From: Trissonchulus latispiculum
Taxonomy: Eukaryota > Nematoda > Enoplea > Enoplida > Ironidae
Assembly: GCA_030248195.1 (NCBI GenBank)
Contig: JASAND010011119.1
Span: 1 to 64,000, forward strand
Direction: 5' to 3'
Length of the DNA stretch: 64,000 nucleotides
The position numbers and the translations under genes are program-made. A model generated the notes under the pieces. The model saw nothing but the letters and a program-made list of their open reading frames with translations, ran no database searches and had not been told where the DNA came from. This document shows positions 1-10,238 of this stretch, piece after piece (position 1 is the stretch's first letter; each line of letters starts with the position of its first letter).

Positions 1-60
1 ATCCTTGCAATTTTAACCATATTTGCTTGCTTCTTTGGTTTTCCGCGCAACTCAACCAAC

Positions 61-2330
61 ATGAAATTGGCAATACTGGTCATCTGCGTGGCAGTGCTGG
101 CTGTTGGAGTAAGCACTAGAACTAATATACCTTTAGCCAACTATTTAAAAACAACTACCGTTTTGGTACATGAGATTAATTGAAAAAAATTCTCAAAAAT
201 TGAGAAGCATTATGAGTTTAAAGTGTAATGTGCTTTTCTAAAAATCTGAAAAAGCGATTTTATTTGCCCATATATGCGTTTTGATATTAGAAACAGTTGT
301 CTAAATAAAGTCTGCTTAGTGGTTTTCATTCACATAGGTACAGCTGAGTCAGTTGTTACTACTTTTTATTTAAGACCATTCGTGCCCAGTTTATAATATG
401 TTAAAAGTCAGTTTTTACAAAATTTCCTAAGTGCTCAAAAGCCAGAAAGCGTTCGAAAAAGGTAAGTAAAAACATCACACAATGCTCTGCAGGGTAAACA
501 CATGCGCTTTTCACCATGAATAATGCGGCTTACTAGAACACTTACTTACTTGTTAATTAGCAGTAAGCATCCTTTCCCCACAACGAGTCGCAGCAGGGTT
601 TTCTCAATACGTCACTCTTACATTGCTTCTTTTTTGACGATATGATAGTTAGTGATCGGAACACTGGACATCCGGATAATTTTTAAATCCGGGCAATATC
701 CGATTTTGAGAGAAATATCCTAGATATCCGGATATCCGTGTACATTTCAGATAAGCAGTAATGAAAAATTAGCAAATATTTGAGAAAATTTCAAAATTTT
801 TGAAAGATTTTTCCAAAACTTTTCAGAAAATATTTTTGAAAACCAAGGTTGTAAGGTGATTGCAAAATAGAAATTCACAGCATACCGAAAAATTGACAAA
901 AAAATTGAAACCTTAACTCCAAAATCGAAAAAGTTTCTTGAACTTACCCTGGGCCAACAGGCGGAGAACGGATATCCGGATATCCGTGAATGCGTACAGT
1001 TTACGATAATTCGGATATCAAAAAATATCCGGTGCCCATCACTAATGATAGTAAAGTCGACAAAGCCCGGTCCAGCCCAGACAGGGTGGACGGACCGTTA
1101 CCGGAATGGCAAGCTTTCGGGGTAGGACCGGGCCCATCGAACTGAAAAAATAGAAGGTTTCGTGCGGGACTGGCGGCTGCTAACAGGAACGTCTCGGCCA
1201 ATCCAAGACGTAGCAAGTCTACAGCGCACGGGCTGGTCGTCGAGGCAATAGCCGTTGTACGTAGACAGGCCGAGCGGCTGGCGACTGTACGACCGGCAAA
1301 CTACAGTTGCGGACAGACCATGGTCGTACTACTAACTACTTCGATCTCAACTATTTATTATGCCAAAAACAATAAACAGAGGGTACTCCGGCTAACCCCT
1401 TTCTTGATATTATTAGGCACAATGTTTAGCAATTATGCGAGATACTGTTTCACGCAATGCTTAGGTAGTATAGTTCACAAAGTGAACTGAAAACAGGCAG
1501 TTTTATGATCAATATTGGAATAACAAACGGGTATGTTGGAAATCCATCATTAGAGACCGATAGCATCGTAGTCTCATATAGGTGAGAAAATAAAAATCCC
1601 TGCAGACTGAATTTGCTATGTTCTAAGAAGCCTCCACTTGTTTCCCAGGTCTAGCAGTAAAGCTAAGTAGTCAAATAAAAGTTGACCACGCGCTGAAAAT
1701 GGACTGACTACATTTCAGCTTTTTAAGGGTTACCAGTTCATGTAAGTTTTATTTCAGAGCTACGCAAGCAGTGAATACAGTGCAGGAAATAGTCAGAGCA
1801 GTGAATACAGTGCTGGAAATAGTCAAAGCAGCGAAGAATTCGGCCCTGACGGCGGAAATCAGGGTCAATTCCAGGGATCTCCAGGAAGCCAGGCTGGGTC
1901 CCAGGACGGAGCGAGTGGTGGCTGGCAGAACGGTCAAAATCAGGGTCAAAGGGGATTTCAACGGAGCCAAGGTCGGAGACAAGGAAACCAAGGTCAAGAC
2001 AATCAAGGTCAGCGACGAGAAAATCAAGGTCAGAGACAAGGAAGCCAAGGGCAGGGCAACCAGGGTTGGAGGCAAGGAAACGATGGTCAAGGAAGTCAAG
2101 GTCAGCGACAAGGAAGCCAAGGTCAAGGAAACCAGGGTCAAGGCAGCCAGGGTTGGAGGAAAGGAAGCGATGGTCAAGGAAGTCAAGGTCAGCGACAAGG
2201 AAGCCAAGGACAAGGAAACCAGGGTCAGAGGCAGGGAAGCCAAGGTCAGCAACAGGGAAGTCAGGGTCAGTGGGATAACCAGAGAGGGCAATCTCAGCAG
2301 GGATTCCAGGATCGTCGATTCCAGGGCTAA
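61..2330 (+). CDS. Secreted Gly/Gln/Ser-rich low-complexity protein, paralog 1 (two exons)
   Basis: Exon 1 is 61-108 and encodes a 16-residue signal peptide (MKLAILVICVAVLAVG). It ends at a GTAAGC donor. Exon 2 is 1758-2330, after a TTTCAG acceptor, phase 0, and ends at TAA, giving 206 residues. The mature part begins SYASSEYSAG, then becomes a Gly/Gln/Asn/Ser/Arg-rich chain of degenerate GQGSQGQ and GNQGQ units. The long ATG-started frames over exon 2 are shadows; the true frame has no ATG because its start is 1.65 kb upstream. Signal sequence, intron position and the SYASSE start match the genes at 18987 and 33172, which shows the family. The product is secreted; a structural, mucus or adhesive role is only inference from composition. 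The promoter lies mostly left of the window. Confidence 0.82.
650..1044. mobile_element. Short non-autonomous hAT-like element with GGATATCC palindromes
   Basis: The ends are TAGTGATCGG on the left and the complement of TAGTGATGGGCACCGG on the right. They are flanked by a perfect 8-bp duplication, ATGATAGT (642-649 and 1045-1052), as expected for hAT transposition. Both sub-terminal parts carry CGGATATCCG-type self-complementary units. The 395-bp element has no coding capacity and lies in the intron of the first secreted-protein gene. Confidence 0.85.
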
Positions 2331-2427
2331 CTGAAAGTAATCATGCTCAAGGTTTACTAACAGAAATTTATGGCAATGAAATTCACCATCTTGTAACAGG
2401 TTGTAAGCATTGCCAATTACGTGTGTC

Positions 2428-2433
2428 AATAAA
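2428..2433 (+). promoter_or_regulatory. Poly(A) signal AATAAA of secreted paralog 1
   Basis: AATAAA lies about 98 bases after the TAA stop, a normal distance for an animal 3' UTR. It confirms the strand and 3' end of the gene. Confidence 0.7.
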
Positions 2434-2737
2434 ATTATATCTTGTTCTTACTTCTTAGGAGTAATACAACGTTTGAAGAAAGGGTACTGACACGTTTCTT
2501 TTCTGTGACAGATCTGCGTTATAGTTCGGACTTATTTCAGTGACAAGATATGCAACCAGGTACTGCCTCATATAACCTTTCTCAAATATGACCTAAATAC
2601 ATGAAAGTTTGCCTTGTGAGCAAAATCAGTTGTAGTGACCGTTGATACATTCTAGAACTACGGAATAGACAATCACTACCACAGAACAGTTTCGAAAATA
2701 CGTTCGGTCGCAATTACTTGACTAAGTTATACCAAGA

Positions 2738-2890
2738 GTACAAAATATAGGAGTGTGCCACTAGGCACACCCATGTTATCAAAACAAAAACTATGCTCTG
2801 TTCGCTAACGGCCCACCCCCCCGCAAATCAAATCTTAGTGATCCCCCGCAAATGCGTGCCTAGTTGAAACTGGGGTACACTCACTCTCTC
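2738..2890. repeat. Diverged copy of the AAGAGTAC foldback MITE family
   Basis: This stretch (ACCAAGAGTAC, ACTATGCTCTG, TAACGGCCCACCC, then a CCCCCGCAAA-rich part) is similar to the arm of the better-preserved element at 36339-36715. It has diverged and no target duplication is visible. It fills the gap between the 3' ends of the convergent secreted-protein and channel genes. Confidence 0.6.
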
Positions 2891-3091
2891 TGTGTTTATG
2901 TGCTTTAAGCTCGGAAACACTTTCTTTCTTGCTTTCTTTACATTCTAACATTAATCATACTCAGTTTACAAATAGTCTGCCCGGAGAAAGTTTACGCTCC
3001 ATCAAGTTTGCATCCCTACTTTTCCACGTTACTTCTAGTATTATGTAGACATGAATTAAAAACATGCTTGAAGTCTTGTGTTAGTTCACTG

Positions 3092-3097
3092 TTTATT
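3092..3097 (-). promoter_or_regulatory. Poly(A) signal AATAAA of the DEG/ENaC channel gene
   Basis: On the minus strand GGAAATAAACAG lies about 105 bases after the TGA stop at 3201-3203. The channel gene and the first secreted-protein gene therefore converge within about 0.7 kb. Confidence 0.65.
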
Positions 3098-3200
3098 TCC
3101 AGATTTCATTCGCTATATAGTATTCGAGCAAATAGACTAGAATTCAGTAAATTCCTACTAGTATTCAGTTCAATGTAGAATTTTTTGTTTCTGGAATGAA

Positions 3201-3311
3201 TCAAAGTAATGGAATCTGAGGCACGGAAACACATAATTCAATAATAGCAACAACAGATGCTCCAAGTAAAAAGCCGATTGTTGATCCAATATTGCTTAGT
3301 AATTGGAAAAT
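3201..3311 (-). CDS. Last exon of the DEG/ENaC channel: TM2 and selectivity filter
   Basis: The 36 residues after a TTTCAG acceptor begin IFQLLSNIGSTIGF and continue LLGASVVAIIEL. This is the second membrane segment of DEG/ENaC channels with the conserved Gly-x-Ser filter, here GAS. The frame stops at TGA after a short tail (CVSVPQIPLL), so the cytoplasmic C-terminus is very short. It joins in phase 0 to the 4194-4272 exon, which supplies the pre-TM2 VYVQTLF strand. Confidence 0.88.
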   Translation of the reverse strand: MFQLLSNIGSTIGFLLGASVVAIIELCVSVPQIPLL

Positions 3312-6300
3312 CTGAAATCCAGAAGAGCATTTCCGTGAGTTTTATTGCGTGACAAAAGCAAAAAAAGACAAAAACCAAGCGTGGAATGTTTCAAAAAAAC
3401 TCAGCTGATATAATGTTCATAGCGCATGAGTTAACGTGAGATGAACCAACGAGAGCTGATTTATATATACTGGAACATTACGGTTGCCACATAAAGACCA
3501 ATCCCAGCTAGTGTACATACTACACCAATGTTAGACAGTAGTGTAAATTAATTTATGACACAAGGTTTTACTATATCTTGCTGTGTTTCAAGGAACCTAA
3601 AGGTGGTAAAGCAGAAGATATTATTTAAAACATATTGCAATCCTTTTGCCTTCTTCCTTGCCTTCCTTCCTTCCTTCCGCTGCCATGCTGATTCTGAGGA
3701 ATGACCGGGAGTACACCGCTAACTCAATCGCTGTGCTTCCATCGGTACTAAGCTATACCATAGTACAGTACAACTGGAATACGTCTCACTTGGTGGCTTC
3801 ACTTCACTTTCTTTGGTGCAAAGGCTGTTATTGCCCATCGTTTTTACATAGAAGACATGCGTGTGCGCTGCTCTTCAGGCTAGCCGCCAGACCTAGCAAC
3901 GACGAGGCCCGACGGAGCATGCTTCTTAATAGGCGAAGACATTCAACAGTCATGAAAATATGTGAGACTCTTTCTGCCAAATTGGTTGAACTGCTTTTGA
4001 CTAACCTTATGAGGCCAGTTTTCTGGCTGCTACTTTTCATCTTTGAGTGATAATCATCATTTTGTGATGCTTAATTCAGCACACACAACAATAACAACAA
4101 ATAGTAGTCTCAAAATCACAAAGAAAAGCCCTGTGACGCCTGAATTTGCATTTCAATAAGTGCATGTATGTCATGCTGCAACGATTTACTTACTTCGTAG
4201 TTAGGAGCAGATTCCAAGCTATTTGAAAATAATGTTTGAACATAAACACTGAAAGATGCTACGTCGCCATGTCTGAAAAATAGCAAAACCATTTCAATTC
4301 CTTTTTCACAGAATTCATCCTTTTAGATACCAACACTCCATTGCACTATTGTATACGCATACTAACAAAAAGTTAAAAACATCAACCTGCTTACAATTGG
4401 CTACAGTTTTCCATGCAATCGTTTATCTGAAAAAATGAACAAGTCATAAGAAACCTTTGGAACGACCAGACTTGCTAAGACCGCTAATGGTTGCTGCAAT
4501 TGTTATTGTTAAGCTTATTCTTCGAAATGTCGTTTTTTATAAAATACACACAAACGCAAATGAATTAACTCAAACGCACATCTCTCTCACAAACTCACTC
4601 ACAAACACATAAAATATCAGCCCTTAATGCCAAATAATTACCAGTTTCACTTACTGGAGTGTATTTTAGGATTGACATGGTAACAATATAGTCATGATTC
4701 CTGGGTAAATAAATGAAAATAAGATAATTTAACTATCACTACTTATGCTCTTAACGTCTATCAAAGCAAGTTAGGCTTTCTTGATTATAAATTGTGGCTA
4801 AAGATGTATAACAACGGTTCACGTTAAAAATTACAATTTGGTAAACCATAAAAGGGAGCTAGCTAACTAAGCATATTTGTAAGCTTAAGCGTACTGGCAT
4901 TGTTCCGGACAAGCGAAAGAAGTTACTGACGCTTGAGCAGTTCTCAGGCAGTCCACTAAAATAAATATTTACTCTTATTAGTCTTAAAAGCATGTATTGT
5001 AACCAGTACGCGGCATTGTTAAGCGCTGTTTACACTTGTTTGCTTGGGTGTAAACTCAATTGAAATTAAGTGAAGAGTGCTGATAATTTTCTTATGACCA
5101 AACTCCCAAACCAACAGACAGCCGGAAGGACAAGTAAAAACCGGGCTTAATGGTGAGTAGTTGGATTGTATTGTGTTAGGGCGGCTTCTACGTAAGGGCG
5201 CTCCTATCGTGCGTTTAGTGCGATTTTAGCATTTTCTGAACATGGTTTTTAGGGAGTTCAGCGTGAGCGTTAGGGCGTCCAGTGTATACATTATGAGTTG
5301 GGTATTATTCTAAACAGAGACGCAACCAAGCATGTTTCCTTCGTAGTACATATTATATATATTTCTAATGCAGTCTTGAACAAACATGCGTAAAAGGGGC
5401 AAACACCTCAGTTTTTTCCTCCCTAATGACACCTTTGTAATTGCGCATTATTCATAAAACACTTTATTATTATAAAAACATCCAGGCGCCCTAACGTACT
5501 CTACACAGGCACCCTAGCGTACTACTGGGCACCCTAACGTACACGCTGGGCGCCCTAACGCAGCAGGCGCTCTAACACACAACAAAAATAAAATGACCTA
5601 AGTTCCCGGGCGCCCCAACGCAACGTTACCATTAATTGTGTATAGCTTGAAAACAGTAGTGAAAAACTAAAAAATTTTAGTTGATAACTGGAAATAATAA
5701 ACGCAGCTTGAATGTTTGCAGTGATAGCAAAATTTTCGTGGAAGTGCGGAAGGTGTTGAGCCGTGCTTAAAGTGTAAGTTACTTCAAAGTCCATTTTATC
5801 CAGCGCATTCAGAAAATGTCTGGCACATAAAGTACAGGCTGAATTTTTGAATAGTACGCCAGCAAGCTTTGATATTGTTTTTCGATATAATGCCAAAGAA
5901 TGCATTTCCACTATAAGTACTATTGCTGGTGCTGAGCGCTGCACGTTTAAAACTACAAAGCAGAAGCTAATGGCGCCACGGGCAAGGGCAAAAATGTCTC
6001 GAAAGATGGCGATTTGACTCGAAATATTTCTGGACATTTTTCCATATTTCGTGATATTTTTGCAGTAGCATTTCAAATTTTATTATTTCTTTCAAAGTAT
6101 TTCGAGGCTTATTATCGGAGTTTTAATGTTTGTGGAGTATTTCTCAGAAATAATTATATGGACGAAAAGCACCAAATTATTACGTGAGCTACCTTATAAT
6201 ACCTTCTCTCAGTATATGTATAGTGACAAAGCCTTTTGAAACCAATGCTTTAGCTTAAAGCGTAACCTACGTGATGTCATAACAACGTCAGAAAGAGTCA

Positions 6301-9219
6301 CAAGCCGCTGAGTGTTTATTTCTACCAACGTAATAAACTGAGAAAGGTCACATTGGCGTGTAGATTAACATCTCTATTCAATGTTGGCTCAATTTGATTA
6401 AATTTTATTTTGTTTGATTAAATTGTTGGCATTAGCAAGCTACCGACTCAAGAGCTTCTTACTTTGCTCATCTGTGAAACACAGTGAGCTGTCCGATGCT
6501 ACTTTTTCTGGGATAGGATAAGCAGGATGAAAGCAGTTGCAGAGTTTGTAAATCCGATCTTGTTCTTCTGATTTTTCACATGCCTGCAGAGAACCAATAC
6601 TTCGACAAACATTTTGCCAAATATTTAACTAAGATCCATTCAATACGGGTTTTATCTTTTGAATGCCTCAAGCTTTGAATATACTTTTAATCAGCGAAGT
6701 GATCTATGCTGGGCTACACATTTGTGTAAATTCTATCAATGAACGATGTACTTTACCACTTAAAGTTGACATGGGTAGCACTTACTAACTGGTTTGTGAA
6801 AAAGCCGAGTTTACCCCTAGCTGACAAAATAGGATAAAATCAGTATTACTTTACTTCAGAATATTTGTTGGGGCATTGTTGCTGATGTCAAATGCAATGT
6901 TTGAAGCGACATCAATTTATCATAGCAACATTTGTTTTTCTAAATAACCTTAAACTACACTACTAGTCTAAAATGCCAATCGGAAATAATGATTGATATC
7001 GAATTGTGAAATCATACTAAACTGACCGTTCGAGAATATGATTTGTTGTACAAATAAAACGAAGGCAATATCCCGTTAATGCAATTTTCGTATGGTTCCG
7101 GTTTCAAGACAATATGTCTCTGAAGTATTCACAAACAAACACTTAATCTAATTCAGGAAAATTCATAGTAAGTAGGTTAAGTCAAATTCTAACAAGACAT
7201 CTACATAAATCAAAACAGCAGACATCGCAGCTCAGTAAAGACATAAAACTCCTTCAATCAAATGTGTACACTTCATTCCACTTCACTCATGAAGGAATTG
7301 TCGGCTAAAAATGGTAACAAGCACAGATTAGTTGACATAATTAAAAAACATCTACTGCCGCCAAGTGCATGCATTTTACGAAACACTCACGTATCGAAGA
7401 TGAAAGGTTGTGGAATGTCCAGGCGACACAGAGAAACCTTTCTCAGCTGGGAACAAATCAACTCCTGGACTCTCTATTGATACAACCAATCCGGCGGTCT
7501 CCATAAGAGGGGAATAGTTTTCCATGTTACTGCGTATAACTGCGTGGAGTCCTAAGCAGGGTACACAATTACGAAAACGTTAAAACTGCTGCAAATAAGT
7601 TTTGAAAACGGTAACTACTGGTTCTTAGTTGCTATTTCTTATACGTTTAAAATGTTCTCCCGCATGTCAACCCGGCATTAAAAGTTGTTCCAGTCAGCTA
7701 TATTCTACTATTAAGGTTCATAGTGGTCAGAACAAAAGGTCCTTATCCTAAAAGCTGCCACTTATGCAATTAAACTAGGTTCATAGGCCCATGCATGCGA
7801 AGTACACTTAAAGTAGATTCGATATTTCTACGGATACAATATGCACAGTAATTTCCTTCTTTGTTATTAAACAAACTACAACCAAAAGCAACAGTAAACA
7901 CGCTGATGAATACTAAACGCTGTACAAGTAATAACAATTTCTGTACAGGCATTTTTGTGTCAAGTTTTAATTACACATATTTGTAATTTTGGAAATTAAG
8001 ATAATTTAATGTTATAAATTCAAACGTTTTTATATTATTTATTAAATCGTACCATGGAAAGGGCCAGGCATGTAAGCAAAGGTTTGGGTATTGTTTCCAG
8101 CATTGAAAGTATAGCAGTTCCCATATGAAAAGTCCCAAAACATTGTATTGAACAAACTGAATTTGAAAATAAAATCCCTGATTTATTTTTTGCATCTGTG
8201 TATTTGCACTATTTGTATGCATATATTAGCACTTCCATTACAATGTTTGCAGTTTTTATGTCTGCATTAAATCTGTATTTATGCTGAAGACTTATGGTTA
8301 CGATAGCTGATTGTACTAGTTCTGTTATGTTCTATTTAGTCAGTTAAATTTAGCGTTGAAAAAAGTTTGGTTGGGGCGGCGCTAAATTTATAACAAAAGC
8401 TTGCTTCTAATCATGCTTTAATGCATACATACTATTTCATTAACAGGAATAACATACGTCCGAGCGGTGTAAGTCAATGATGATTATGAAGAAGCCATTA
8501 CTCATAAAATTACTGTACAGATACTGACCAGTTTGTTATGTAAAGCTCAATTTCAAATATCGAAAATATTAAATGTTACTCATACGCTTAAAGAGCTGGA
8601 AAATCATGGAAAACAAATAAAATAAAATTTATCGACCTGCTGCAATTGCCGTCGTTGTCGTATCGGCAATGCGAGAAAATATCTGAAAGACTGTAGCCAA
8701 GATTAATTCGGTCGTCAAGGGGAATGAGGGATGCTTCGAAGAGTAGCTTGTTTACCAGGGAAGCAACGACAGCTCTGTCGGTTTTAATGGCTTCCACCGA
8801 CAAAGGTTGATTAAAGCGTTTTGTTGTCGTGGATTCCCGCTTGGAAACCAGAGCTGGTTTGGTTGAGTGAACGTTAGTTGGAGGTGATATCGAAGACTTT
8901 ATGACAGCTGATGTCGATGACAAAGTTATTGTGGGTTTTGAGGATGTCCGTGAGACGTAGTATGATGCATCAGATGATATTGATAGAGTTTTTTGTAATG
9001 TAGTTATTTTAGTAAATAATGTAGAACTCGTTGACATTGGTGTTGCCACCGAGGCTGCAATGGTTGGTGATCTTGTTAGTGCTTCTGCAGCTGCCATGAT
9101 TGTGGTAGTAGTAGCGGTGGAAGCAGCAGTAGTAGTGGTAACAGTAGTAGTAGCAGCAGCAGCAGTAGTTGTAGCAGTAGCAGTAGCAGCTGTTGTAATA
9201 ATAGTAGTAATCGTCGTCC

Positions 9220-9252
<33 letters not shown>

Positions 9253-10130
9253 CGGTGGTGGTGGTGGTGGTGGTGGTGGTGGTGATGGTGGCGGTGGTGG
9301 TGGTAGTAGTAGTAGTAGTTGTAGAAGGAGTAGTAGTAATAGTAGTAGCAATAGACGTACTAGTAGGAATAGTAGTAGTTTTTGTGGTAGTTGTTGATGT
9401 AGATGAAGCTATAATGAATTGATGCTACTTTCGTTTACACAGTCTATGCCACCTGTTTAAGCAGTAGAATTGCACTCACTGCTTCATTCCTTAAATTGTA
9501 TGCGTTCGTAGTACCGAGTGCGCTAAACGTCCAAGTTATTTGCAAGCAACTATTTGAAGTGAATTAGTGAATGAGATGCTTTTCTGATTAGGTGACTTTT
9601 TGACTTTTTCCTCGAAGCAGACACATTTAAGTCTAACAGAGTCGTTGTGCTTTCGAGCAAAGATACAAAAACATGTACTGGGTACGTAGTTGTGTGGGTC
9701 ACTGTTTGCATATTCGTGAGGAGGCGTTCGCCGTTAGCCTGCAGCACGTACCTGTAGCTGATAAGAGAGAGCTTGTTAGCGGTCACACTCTTATCTATTG
9801 TGTGCGTTTGGTAATATTAATGCTGATATGTATAATTACACATACTTTGAGCACATGGATCAAAGAATGCTATCAGACAAACAATGGTTGCAGCATAGGT
9901 ACAAGGCAAGTCATTAATTTTTCCGGTTCCGGGAATAATCGATGCGCAATCTTCGTTATTCTGATTGTTGGGCTCGCCTCCAGACCAAACTAGGTACCTG
10001 GCGTCACAAGTTGTATCATCTGTAGTCACCACAAAGTGTCCTATAATACCCACATTGAAAGAGACTGTTGTCATGTTCTCGGTCTTTACGGAAACATAGA
10101 AGGGCAGACATCGGCATATTATTATTGTTA

Positions 10131-10176
<46 letters not shown>

Positions 10177-10191
10177 CATTATTACTATTAA

Positions 10192-10238
<47 letters not shown>

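Noticed and set aside
1771..2334. Long ATG-started frames over the first secreted gene (Lys/Val/Glu-rich on +, Leu/Thr/Ser-rich on -)
   Set aside because: They are other frames of the exon 2 repeat. The true frame lacks an ATG and joins the signal-peptide exon at 61-108.
5555..6076. 173-codon minus-strand frame
   Set aside because: It lies inside a channel intron, overlaps a GGCGCCCTAACG repeat, and has no recognisable domain.
9060..9422. Poly-Val frame on + and poly-Leu/Pro frame on -
   Set aside because: These are shadows of the triplet microsatellite. Splice phases of the channel gene choose the Thr-rich minus frame.
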